Under the pieces are notes generated by a model, which was not told where the DNA came from, did not search any database, and saw nothing but the letters and a program-made list of their open reading frames with translations. Positions 1-5,162 of a stretch of DNA of 5,162 nt are shown here, piece by piece (positions within the stretch are counted from its first letter, which is position 1; each line of letters starts with the position of its first letter). The DNA lies in assembly GCF_903643065.1 (NCBI RefSeq), contig NZ_CAHJWX010000185.1, forward strand, positions 1-5,162. Reading direction: 5' to 3'. The stretch is from Sphingomonas bacterium. Lineage in GTDB: Bacteria; Pseudomonadota; Alphaproteobacteria; Sphingomonadales; Sphingomonadaceae. A program made the position numbers and the translations under genes.

Positions 1-298
1 CTTCGACTGGCCCGACGCGAGCGGCCCGCGCGGCAAGATCGACGAGGAGCTGGCGGAGATCGAGGCGGCGACGACGCCGGCGGAGCGCGAGGAGGAGATC
101 GGGGACCTGTTCTTCGCCGTGGCGAACTGGGCGCGGCACCTGGGCGTCGATCCCGAGGCCGCGCTGCGGGCGGCGAACGCGAAGTTCGAGCGGCGCTTCA
201 GGGCGATGGAGGCGATGGACGCCGGCTTCGCGGGACGAACGCTCGACGAGCAGGAGGCGCTTTGGCGGGCCGTGAAGGCCGACTCGGACCCACGCTGA
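1..298 (+). CDS. mazG: Nucleoside triphosphate pyrophosphohydrolase MazG, C-terminal part (5' end outside window)
   Basis: MazG hydrolyses (d)NTPs to the monophosphate and pyrophosphate in the cytoplasm, and is linked to removal of aberrant nucleotides and to stress control. Only the last 98 residues are visible; codons are in phase from base 2 and the TGA stop is at 296-298. The segment matches the C-terminal all-alpha MazG domain. It has an EExxE metal-binding helix (visible residues 15-19, EELAE) followed by ExxD (residues 32-35, EIGD), then the family hallmark [19 protein letters not shown] and FERRF. The C-terminal tail ends in a region typical of the E. coli protein ([12 protein letters not shown]). 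Base composition is high GC, like hflX and ntrYX. In many alphaproteobacteria mazG lies beside hflX. Here it faces hflX, with a foreign-looking gene between them that starts one base after the mazG stop. The family call is very secure; the N-terminal half cannot be judged. Confidence 0.93.
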   Translation, partial: FDWPDASGPRGKIDEELAEIEAATTPAEREEEIGDLFFAVANWARHLGVDPEAALRAANAKFERRFRAMEAMDAGFAGRTLDEQEALWRAVKADSDPR

Positions 299-299
299 T

Positions 300-788
300 A
301 TGGCGCTCTCCCAGGTTCAGGTTATCCAATCGCTTGCCGAGACACTTGCCTGGTTTGAGAAGGAGCTGACCTGGGGCGTCGATCCCGCCGAGCTGCGCCA
401 CCTCACGGGCCGCATCGGCGAGCTGTACGCCGCGATGATAACACGAGGGCAGATGGCGCTGGCGGCCAACCAGCGCGGCTACGACGTGGTCAGCGGCGAC
501 AAAGAGCGTGTGTCGGTCAAGACCATCACTCGATCGACTCACGTCAGCTTTCGCAAGAGCACCTTTGCCAGCGTCGATCGGGTGATCGTGCTCAGGATCA
601 ACATCGTCGAGGGCGATGCGTCGATCGAAGAGATCGCGGACCGGCCGGCAGCGGAGTTCTTGACGCTGTGCCAAGAAACGCCGACAGACTATAGCTACGT
701 CATTCGGAGCACACCCGCTACGCGACATCCCGACGATCAACTTGTCGTCATCGCCGACGTGACGGCTGGCCCGTATCGTCTAGTGTAA
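300..788 (+). CDS. DUF6998-like protein of unknown function, apparently truncated by an in-frame TAA
   Basis: This reading frame encodes 162 residues from ATG 300 to TAA 786-788. The mazG stop lies one base upstream and no clear Shine-Dalgarno precedes the ATG, so it may be read with mazG. The N-terminal region (residues 1-30) looks helical. Residues 36-75 carry a compact motif block: GRIGELYAA (38-46), QMALAANQRGYDVVS (51-65) and RVSVKT (70-75). This recalls proteins annotated DUF6998. The spacing of E41, D62 and K74 resembles a PD-(D/E)XK nuclease-like core, but the usual acidic or Gln residue two before Lys is Ser72, so catalysis is doubtful. Residues 94-101 and 148-154 look like beta strands. 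GC is clearly lower than in the neighbours (34 of 60 bases at 541-600, against 47 of 60 at 1141-1200), suggesting separate acquisition. The frame continues open after the stop, so this is probably a broken gene. The family name is from memory; the function is unknown. Confidence 0.7.
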   Translation: MALSQVQVIQSLAETLAWFEKELTWGVDPAELRHLTGRIGELYAAMITRGQMALAANQRGYDVVSGDKERVSVKTITRSTHVSFRKSTFASVDRVIVLRINIVEGDASIEEIADRPAAEFLTLCQETPTDYSYVIRSTPATRHPDDQLVVIADVTAGPYRLV

Positions 789-977
789 TATGAAAGCGGC
801 ACCATCCGCGTCTTGGTCGGCGACGATCCGCAGCCTGTCGCCCTGCCCCATTTGCGACAGCTTGCGGCCGAGCATGGGGTTGACGTCCTAAACAGCGCAG
901 GCAATCCGAGGAACACGAGGCAGCTTGGCGACGCCCTGATTGCGGCCTTGCGGGCGAGATCTACTACCGAGTCATGA
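789..977 (+). pseudogene. C-terminal remnant of the DUF6998-like gene, in frame downstream of a premature stop
   Basis: Directly after TAA 786-788 the same frame stays open for 62 codons to TGA 975-977. The translation reads like a real protein domain: a strand (YESGTIRVLVG), a helix (ALPHLRQLAAEHG), then VDVLNSAGNPRNTRQLG and a terminal helix (DALIAALRA). About two thirds of third codon positions are G or C, as expected for coding DNA in this genome. There is no good in-frame start codon at its beginning. The simplest reading is that 300-977 was one gene of about 225 codons, and that one substitution (for example GAA or CAA to TAA at codon 163) cut off the C-terminal domain. A base-calling error or rare stop read-through are alternatives. 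The last 14 bases overlap the 3' end of hflX on the other strand. Confidence 0.68.
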
Positions 978-2274
978 ACCGCTCGTGGTCGCGCGGTGCC
1001 ATCCGCACCTCATAGATCGCCGCCTCCCCCTCCACCGACTGGCCCAGCACCTCGCCATGCGCGTGGAGCCACGCCGCGCCCGCGCCGTCCGCCTGATCCA
1101 GCGACACGCGGTAGCGGCGATGGTCCTGCGTCAGGCGCGCGGCGACCCGCGCGGCGAGGCGATCGATCCCCTCCCCGTCCAGCGCGGACACGGCGACGAC
1201 GTCGGAGCGTGCCGCCGCCTCGCCGAGCAGCGCCTCGCGACGATCGGCGTCGAGCAGGTCGAGCTTGTTCCATGCCTCCAGCCGGGGCCAATCCTCGGCG
1301 ACGCCGATCTCGGCCAGCACCGCCTCGACATCGGTGCGCTGCGCCTCGGTGTCGGGGTGCGCGACGTCACGGACGTGGACGATCAGGTCGGCCTCGACCA
1401 CCTCCTCCAGCGTCGCCTTGAACGCCGCCACCAACTGCGTCGGCAGTTCGGAGACGAAGCCGACCGTGTCGGACAGGATCGCCTTGTCGAGCCCGGGCAG
1501 GCGGACCTGGCGCAGCGTCGGGTCGAGCGTCGCGAACAGCAGGTCTTCGGCCATCACGTCGGCGCCAGTGAGCCGGTTGAACAGCGTCGACTTGCCCGCA
1601 TTGGTGTAGCCGACCAGCGCGACCACCGGCCATGGCGCCTTCTGACGCCGGTCGCGATGCAGCCCGCGCGTGCGGCTGACGCCCTCCAGCTCGCGGCGCA
1701 GCCGCGCCATGCGGTCACGGATCAGGCGGCGGTCCGCCTCGATCTGCGTCTCACCGGGACCGCCGAGAAAGCCGAAACCGCCGCGCTGGCGCTCCAGATG
1801 GGTCCACGACCGGACGAGCCGGCCGGCCTGATAGTCCAGATGCGCGAGCTCGACCTGCAACCGGCCCTCGGCCGTCGCGGCGCGCTCGCCGAAGATTTCG
1901 AGGATCAGGCCGGTGCGGTCGATTACCTTGGCGCCGAGCCCGGTCTCCAGGTTGCGCTGCTGGATCGGCGACAGGCTGCCGTCGACCACGACCAGCGTTG
2001 CCTCGTTCTGCCGCACGCGATCGGCGAGCGCCAGCACCTGGCCACTGCCGATCAGCGTCGCCGCGCGAGGGCTGCGCAGCTTCAGCGCGACCCGGTCGGT
2101 GACCTCAAGCCCGATCGCGGCGGCCAGCCCCGCCGTCTCCGCCAGCCGCGCGTCTGCATCGCGATGCGCGTCGCCACGATCGGGGAGCACCACCAGCGCG
2201 CGCGCGCCGCGCGCGAACTCGTCCCGATCCCGTTGGAAGCCTTCGCGCTCGAACCCGGCGATGGGCGCGCTCAA
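964..2274 (-). CDS. hflX: Ribosome-associated GTPase HflX
   Basis: HflX is a translational GTPase that binds the 50S subunit and splits or rescues stalled ribosomes under stress. The product is 436 aa, normal for the family. The N-terminal HflX domain is about residues 20-165, followed by the signature ERQRGG (161-166) and [12 protein letters not shown] (172-183). The G domain has G1 GYTNAGKS (222-229), the switch region FATLDPT (247-253), G3 DTVGF (269-273), G4 NKLD (336-339) and G5 SAL (363-365). A short C-terminal domain ends at residue 436. The start is TTG at 2274-2272, whose last two bases are shared with the hfq TGA stop (TTGA overlap). An in-frame TGA at 2295-2293 and no other start codon in between make TTG the only start that keeps the conserved N-terminus. 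A GAGGCGGA purine stretch lies about six bases upstream, inside the hfq end. The gene is likely co-transcribed and translationally coupled with hfq. It converges on the broken gene at 300-977. Confidence 0.96.
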   Translation of the reverse strand: MSAPIAGFEREGFQRDRDEFARGARALVVLPDRGDAHRDADARLAETAGLAAAIGLEVTDRVALKLRSPRAATLIGSGQVLALADRVRQNEATLVVVDGSLSPIQQRNLETGLGAKVIDRTGLILEIFGERAATAEGRLQVELAHLDYQAGRLVRSWTHLERQRGGFGFLGGPGETQIEADRRLIRDRMARLRRELEGVSRTRGLHRDRRQKAPWPVVALVGYTNAGKSTLFNRLTGADVMAEDLLFATLDPTLRQVRLPGLDKAILSDTVGFVSELPTQLVAAFKATLEEVVEADLIVHVRDVAHPDTEAQRTDVEAVLAEIGVAEDWPRLEAWNKLDLLDADRREALLGEAAARSDVVAVSALDGEGIDRLAARVAARLTQDHRRYRVSLDQADGAGAAWLHAHGEVLGQSVEGEAAIYEVRMAPRDHERFMTR

Positions 2275-2762
2275 GCGTCGTCCGCCTCGTCGTCACCCTG
2301 ATCGGACAGGTTGAGCGGGCGCGCGGGCTGGATCGTCGACACCGCATGTTTGTAGACCAGCTGCGCCAGGCCGTCGCGGGTCAGCAGCATGCAGAACAGG
2401 TCAAAGGCGGCGATATAGCCTTGCAGCATCACGCCATTGACTAGGAACATGGTGACGCTGTCGTCCGACCGGCGGACGGCGTGGAGGAAGATGTCCTGCA
2501 ACAGCGGCTTGCGCGCCGCGTCGGGCGTGCCGCCATCGACCTCGGCGGGATCGAACGGCCCCGCCGGCATGATCGTGGAGATAGCGTGTTTGTAGATCAG
2601 CTGCGACTGGCCATCGCGGCGCAGCAGCACGGAGAAATTGTCGAACCAGGTGACGATGCCCTGAAGCTTCACGCCCTTGACCAGAAACATCGTGACGGGC
2701 GTCTTGCTCTTGCGCACGCTGTTGAGGAACAGGTCCTGCAGCGATGCCTGTTTGTCGGCCAT
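2271..2762 (-). CDS. hfq: RNA chaperone Hfq with two Sm domains in tandem
   Basis: Hfq binds sRNAs and mRNAs and promotes their pairing. Ordinary Hfq has one Sm domain of about 70 residues and forms a hexamer; this 163-aa product has two. Domain 1 (about residues 7-67) is canonical alphaproteobacterial Hfq: SLQD (7-10), RKSK rim patch (17-20), VKLQG (31-35), F43, and YKHAISTI (57-64). An acidic and proline-containing linker (about 68-85) leads to domain 2 (about 86-147): LLQD (87-90), RRSD (97-100), VMLQG (111-115), F123, and YKHAVSTI (137-144). By hand alignment the domains are identical at 38 of 61 positions at a constant offset of 80 residues. The tail is short and acidic ([10 protein letters not shown]). 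Proximal-face residues (Gln, Asp, Phe, Lys, His) are kept in both domains. Domain 2 has lost basic rim residues and a distal-face Lys. The ATG at 2762 has AAGGGAG upstream (2775-2781). I recall the double domain from Zymomonas Hfq, so it is probably a clade trait. Confidence 0.96.
   Translation of the reverse strand: MADKQASLQDLFLNSVRKSKTPVTMFLVKGVKLQGIVTWFDNFSVLLRRDGQSQLIYKHAISTIMPAGPFDPAEVDGGTPDAARKPLLQDIFLHAVRRSDDSVTMFLVNGVMLQGYIAAFDLFCMLLTRDGLAQLVYKHAVSTIQPARPLNLSDQGDDEADDA
2322..2744 (-). repeat. Internal duplication within hfq (two Sm-domain units, 240-bp offset)
   Basis: Unit 1 is about 2562-2744 and unit 2 about 2322-2507, separated by a linker of about 55 bases. The duplication is still visible in the DNA: the stretch starting TGTTTGTAGA at 2347 recurs at 2587 as part of the Tyr-Lys-His block, exactly 240 bases (80 codons) apart. 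The divergence is mostly at third positions and at surface residues, so this is an old, maintained duplication rather than a recent tandem copy. Confidence 0.85.
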
Positions 2763-2829
2763 GGCGATTGTTCGCTCCCTTGTTGGCGGGGTGATGCCCC
2801 CGCGACGCGCCGGTGACCGGCGTCGGAAC
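2763..2829 (-). promoter_or_regulatory. hfq 5' leader: two GC hairpins, Shine-Dalgarno, flanking AACAA motifs
   Basis: The predicted leader is about 65 nt. Read on the minus strand it holds a hairpin near the 5' end (2807-2823, CGCCGG stem, TGA-type loop, extended by a G-U pair). A second hairpin follows (2786-2803, GCGGGG/CCCCGC stem, 6-nt loop). The Shine-Dalgarno AAGGGAG is at 2775-2781, 12 bases before the ATG. An AACAAG (2779-2784) overlaps the 5' side of the Shine-Dalgarno and an AACAAT (2767-2772) lies between it and the ATG. Two consecutive A-R-N triplets are the type of site bound by the Hfq distal face in Gram-negatives, so autoregulation at the leader is plausible but unproven. The hairpins are seen only by base pairing, without an energy calculation. 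Confidence 0.45.
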
Positions 2830-2833
2830 CCTT

Positions 2834-2862
2834 ATTCTATGGATCGGCGTCGGCCGCGTCCA
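2834..2862 (-). promoter_or_regulatory. Probable sigma-70-type promoter of hfq-hflX
   Basis: On the minus strand there is a -35 hexamer TGGACG (2857-2862, 4 of 6 to TTGACA), a 17-base spacer, and a -10 hexamer TAGAAT (2834-2839, 5 of 6 to TATAAT). It sits in the 106-base gap between the ntrX stop and the hfq start, in a locally AT-richer patch that stands out in this GC-rich DNA. Transcription would start near 2827-2830. This gives hfq-hflX expression independent of ntrYX, though no terminator rules out read-through. Confidence 0.55.
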
Positions 2863-2868
2863 CCTGTG

Positions 2869-4239
2869 TCAATCATCGCGAGGATCGCTGATCCCGAGCA
2901 GCTTGAGCTTCCGGTGGAGCGCGGACCGTTCCATGCCGATGAAGCTGGCGGTGCGACTGATGTTGCCGGAGAAGCGGCGGATCTGGACGCGCAGATACTC
3001 GCGTTCGAACGTCTCGCGCGCCTCGCGCAGCGGCGTGCCCATGATCGCGCCCGCCCCGCTGCCGTTACGGTCGGTGCCCAGCACCTCGGCCGGCAGCAGG
3101 TCCAGGTCGATGCGGCCGATGCGGTCGCCCGGCGTCATGATGATGGTGCGCTCGATCACGTTGCGCAGCTGGCGGACGTTGCCGGGCCAATCATAGGATT
3201 GCAGCGCGACCATGGCGTCGGGCGCGATTTCCGGCGTCGGCACGCGGCGTTCGTTCGCATAATGCGCGACGAAATGCTGGGCGAGCGGCGGGATGTCTTC
3301 GCGCCGCTCCGCCAGCGCGGGGATGACGACGGGGACGACGTTGAGGCGGTAGTATAGGTCCTCGCGGAAGCGGCCTTCCGCGATCTCGTCGGTCAGGACG
3401 CGGCCGGTCGCCGAGACGACGCGGACATCGACCTTGACGACGCGGGTCCCGTTGATGCGGGTGAAGCTCTGATCGGTGAGCACGCGCAGAATGCGCGCCT
3501 GCGTCGCGATCGGCATGTCGGCGATCTCGTCGAGGAACAGCGTGCCGCCATGCGCCTGTTCGAGCAGGCCCGGGCGGACCAGATCGCCCCCCTCCTCCAC
3601 CCCGAACAGCTCCTCCTCGACGCGCTCGGGCGTCATCCGCGCGGCGGAGACGATGATGAAGGGCGAGTCGACGCGCTGCGACCAGCCGTGCAAGAGCCGT
3701 GCGGCGATCTCCTTGCCGACGCCGGCCGCGCCGGTGATGAGCACGCGGCTGCCCGTCGCGGCGACGCGCTTGAGCGTCGCGCGGACGCCGTTGATCGCGG
3801 CGGAACTGCCGGTCAGGTCCGCGTCGCGGCCGGCGGACGCGCGCAGCGACGCCACCTCGCGCCGCAGCCGCTCCGTCTCCGTCGCGCGCGCGACCATGAG
3901 CAGCAGCCGTTCGGCCTCGAACGGCTTCTCGATGAAGTCGGCCGCGCCCTTGCGGATCGCGGCGACAGCGGTGTCGAGATTGCCGTGGCCGGAGATGACC
4001 AGCACGGGCAGCGACGGATCGCGCCGCTTGATCTCGTCGAGCAGCTCCAGCCCATCGAGCTTCGACCCGGCGAGCCAGACATCGAGCAGCACCAGGCTGG
4101 GGCGGCGCTGCGCGATCGCGTCGAGCGCGCCATCGCTGTGCGCGGCGGCGCGGGTGGCATAGCCTTCGTCCTCCAGCACGCCAGCGACGAGTTCGCGGAT
4201 GTCCTGCTCGTCGTCGACCACCAGAATATCAAGGGGCAT
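2869..4239 (-). CDS. ntrX: Response regulator NtrX, NtrC-family but lacking the GAFTGA loop
   Basis: NtrX is the partner regulator of NtrY, controlling nitrogen, redox and envelope genes in alphaproteobacteria. The 456-aa product has a receiver domain (about 1-120) with acidic pair D9/D10, phosphoacceptor D53, S83 and K105. A helical linker rich in Glu/Arg (about 119-135) follows. The AAA+ domain (about 141-385) has a modified Walker A GAAGVGKE (170-177, usual form GESGTGKE) and Walker B GGTLFLDEIAD (231-241). It also has an Arg-finger region REDLYYRLN (292-300) and sensor II WPGNVRQLRN (351-360). A Fis-type helix-turn-helix lies at about 424-450 (GNISRTASF, MERSALHRKLKLLGI). Between ELFG (210-213) and LLEQ (225-228) the loop that normally holds GAFTGA is shorter and reads GVEEGGDLVRPG, so sigma-54 activation is unlikely. 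This agrees with what I recall of alphaproteobacterial NtrX. The ATG lies 5 bases after the ntrY stop, so the two genes form an operon. Confidence 0.93.
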   Translation of the reverse strand: MPLDILVVDDEQDIRELVAGVLEDEGYATRAAAHSDGALDAIAQRRPSLVLLDVWLAGSKLDGLELLDEIKRRDPSLPVLVISGHGNLDTAVAAIRKGAADFIEKPFEAERLLLMVARATETERLRREVASLRASAGRDADLTGSSAAINGVRATLKRVAATGSRVLITGAAGVGKEIAARLLHGWSQRVDSPFIIVSAARMTPERVEEELFGVEEGGDLVRPGLLEQAHGGTLFLDEIADMPIATQARILRVLTDQSFTRINGTRVVKVDVRVVSATGRVLTDEIAEGRFREDLYYRLNVVPVVIPALAERREDIPPLAQHFVAHYANERRVPTPEIAPDAMVALQSYDWPGNVRQLRNVIERTIIMTPGDRIGRIDLDLLPAEVLGTDRNGSGAGAIMGTPLREARETFEREYLRVQIRRFSGNISRTASFIGMERSALHRKLKLLGISDPRDD

Positions 4240-4244
4240 GCGGA

Positions 4245-5162
4245 TCAGGTCCGGCTGAGAGTGAATTGCGGCGCGGCGAGCGCGACGGGATCGGCGCCGT
4301 CATCCAGCGCGGCGAGCGCGGCGGTATCGAAGCGCAGACGCACGATCGTGCCGCCGCCCGGCCGATCGACGAAGGTCATGACGCCACCATGTTCCTCGAC
4401 GATCTTCTTGACGATGGCGAGGCCCAGGCCGGTGCCGCGCGCGCGCGTCGTGACATAGGGCTCGACCAGCCGGTCGCGATCGGCGGGCAGGCCGACGCCC
4501 GTGTCGGCGATCTCGACCAGCGTCCCAGCGCCGTCGCGCGCGAGCGTCGTCGTCACCGATCCCTCCCCGCCCTCGATCGCCTCGACGGCGTTCTTGACGA
4601 GGTTGGTCAGCGCCTGGCCGATCAGCCGGCGGTCGCACACCAGATGCGGCGCCGGATCGGGCGCCTCCAGCGCGAAGCGGATCCCGGGGTGCGCGACCTC
4701 GTGCAGGAACAGCGTCTGGCGCGCGATGTCGGCGAGCGGCTCGTCGCGGAACACGGGCTTGGGCATGCGCGCGAAGGAGGAGAACTCGTCCACCATGCGG
4801 CGCAGGTCGCCGACCTGGCGCACGATCGTCTCCGTCAGCCGCGCGAAGACCGTGTCGCCGGGCTCGACCTTGGCGCCATAGCGCCGCTGGAGCCGCTCGG
4901 CGGCGAGCTGGATGGGGGTGAGCGGGTTCTTGATCTCGTGCGCGATGCGACGCGCGACATCGGACCAGGCGGCGCGGCGCTGATCGTTCTGCGCCTGCGT
5001 GATGTCGTCAAAGGTGAGGATCGCGCCGGCGGCGGAACGCTGGACGCGCACCGCGAGCGTGCGGGTGTCGCTCCCCTGCCCCACCTCGACCATCGCGTCG
5101 CGGCCCTGATCGTCGACCAGCCGGGCGAGCGCGGGCGCGACCTCGGCGAGCGCGCGGCCGGC
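4245..5162 (-). CDS. ntrY: Sensor histidine kinase NtrY, C-terminal part (5' end outside window)
   Basis: NtrY is a membrane sensor kinase that phosphorylates NtrX. The visible 305 residues start in phase at base 5162. The N-terminal membrane, HAMP and most of the PAS region lie outside the window. Visible residues 1-60 look like the end of a PAS-like domain (VRVQRSAAGAILTFDDITQAQ). The phosphoacceptor block is RIAHEIKNPLTPIQLAAERL with His75 (codon 4938-4940), the typical NtrY/NtrB-type H box. The ATPase domain has N box LTNLVKNAVEAIEGG (N187, N191), D box EIADTGVG (D220) and G box GTGLGLAIVKKIVEEHGG (243-260). All kinase core residues I can check are present. A 30-residue Ala/Asp-rich tail follows to RT and TGA 4245-4247. 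An internal ATG at 5091-5093 is not the true start, because the frame is open and PAS-like upstream to the window edge. The kinase lies directly upstream of ntrX, with a 5-base gap. Confidence 0.92.
   Translation of the reverse strand, partial: AGRALAEVAPALARLVDDQGRDAMVEVGQGSDTRTLAVRVQRSAAGAILTFDDITQAQNDQRRAAWSDVARRIAHEIKNPLTPIQLAAERLQRRYGAKVEPGDTVFARLTETIVRQVGDLRRMVDEFSSFARMPKPVFRDEPLADIARQTLFLHEVAHPGIRFALEAPDPAPHLVCDRRLIGQALTNLVKNAVEAIEGGEGSVTTTLARDGAGTLVEIADTGVGLPADRDRLVEPYVTTRARGTGLGLAIVKKIVEEHGGVMTFVDRPGGGTIVRLRFDTAALAALDDGADPVALAAPQFTLSRT

Noticed and set aside
198..740. Minus-strand ORF (180 codons) opposite mazG and the unknown gene
   Set aside because: It has a low-complexity Arg/Pro-rich tail and no recognisable domain, and it overlaps two plus-strand frames with better protein character.
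790..843. Small plus-strand ORF starting at ATG 790
   Set aside because: It is only 17 codons, has no ribosome binding site, and is in a different frame from the coding-like 789-977 stretch.
940..2301. Long plus-strand ORF (453 codons) covering the hflX locus
   Set aside because: It is the antisense shadow of hflX. Its translation is Arg/Gln/Ala-rich without motifs, whereas the minus frame has all HflX G motifs.
2807..2823. Hairpin CGCCGG-TGA-CCGGCG as an ntrX terminator
   Set aside because: No T-run follows on the minus strand, and it lies downstream of the predicted hfq transcription start, so a leader hairpin is the more likely reading.
2867..2872. Perfect TTGACA (minus strand) over the ntrX stop as the hfq -35 box
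   Set aside because: The spacer to TAGAAT would be 27 bases, and no acceptable -10 lies at 16-18 bases. TGGACG at 2857-2862 fits the 17-base spacing.
3550..4458. Long plus-strand ORF (302 codons) over ntrX/ntrY
   Set aside because: It is a high-GC shadow frame. The opposite strand encodes clear receiver, AAA+ and kinase motifs across the same bases.
5091..5093. ATG 5093 as the true start of the kinase gene
   Set aside because: The frame is open to the window edge and encodes PAS-like sequence upstream. NtrY is normally much longer with an N-terminal membrane region.

Overview
The window is GC-rich, gene-dense chromosomal DNA of an alphaproteobacterium. It most likely comes from a sphingomonad (Sphingomonas, Novosphingobium or a relative). 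The gene order ntrY-ntrX-hfq-hflX is the classical alphaproteobacterial nitrogen/redox two-component and RNA-chaperone cluster. The Hfq protein carries two Sm domains in tandem, which I recall only from the sphingomonad clade (Zymomonas and relatives).

Layout. Positions 1-298 (+) hold the 3' end of mazG, a nucleoside triphosphate pyrophosphohydrolase. One base later, at 300 (+), an unrelated gene begins that resembles DUF6998-type proteins. Its frame is cut by a TAA at 786-788 but remains coding-like and open to a second stop at 975-977, so it looks like a recently broken gene. It converges on hflX, and the two reading frames overlap tail to tail by 14 bases (964-977). The rest of the window is on the minus strand. 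Read in the direction of transcription it holds ntrY (C-terminal part, entering from the right edge), ntrX (5 bases after ntrY), a short intergenic region (2763-2868) with a likely sigma-70-type promoter and a structured leader, hfq (tandem Sm, 163 aa), and hflX (TTG start overlapping the hfq stop codon).

How the genes work together. NtrY is a sensor histidine kinase that should phosphorylate NtrX. This NtrX keeps the receiver, AAA+ and Fis-type DNA-binding domains but lacks the GAFTGA loop needed for sigma-54 contact, so it probably regulates conventional promoters. hfq and hflX appear to be transcribed from their own promoter and translated in a coupled way. Read-through from ntrYX is also possible, because no convincing intrinsic terminator separates them. 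MazG and HflX are housekeeping and stress functions.

There is no gene-free stretch longer than about 110 bases if the broken-gene remnant is counted. The points most worth a second look are the nonsense-interrupted gene at 300-977, the asymmetric double Hfq, and the hfq leader with A-rich motifs on both sides of its ribosome binding site. I found no CRISPR array, insertion sequence, tRNA or rRNA. Nothing here amounts to a wholly new system.
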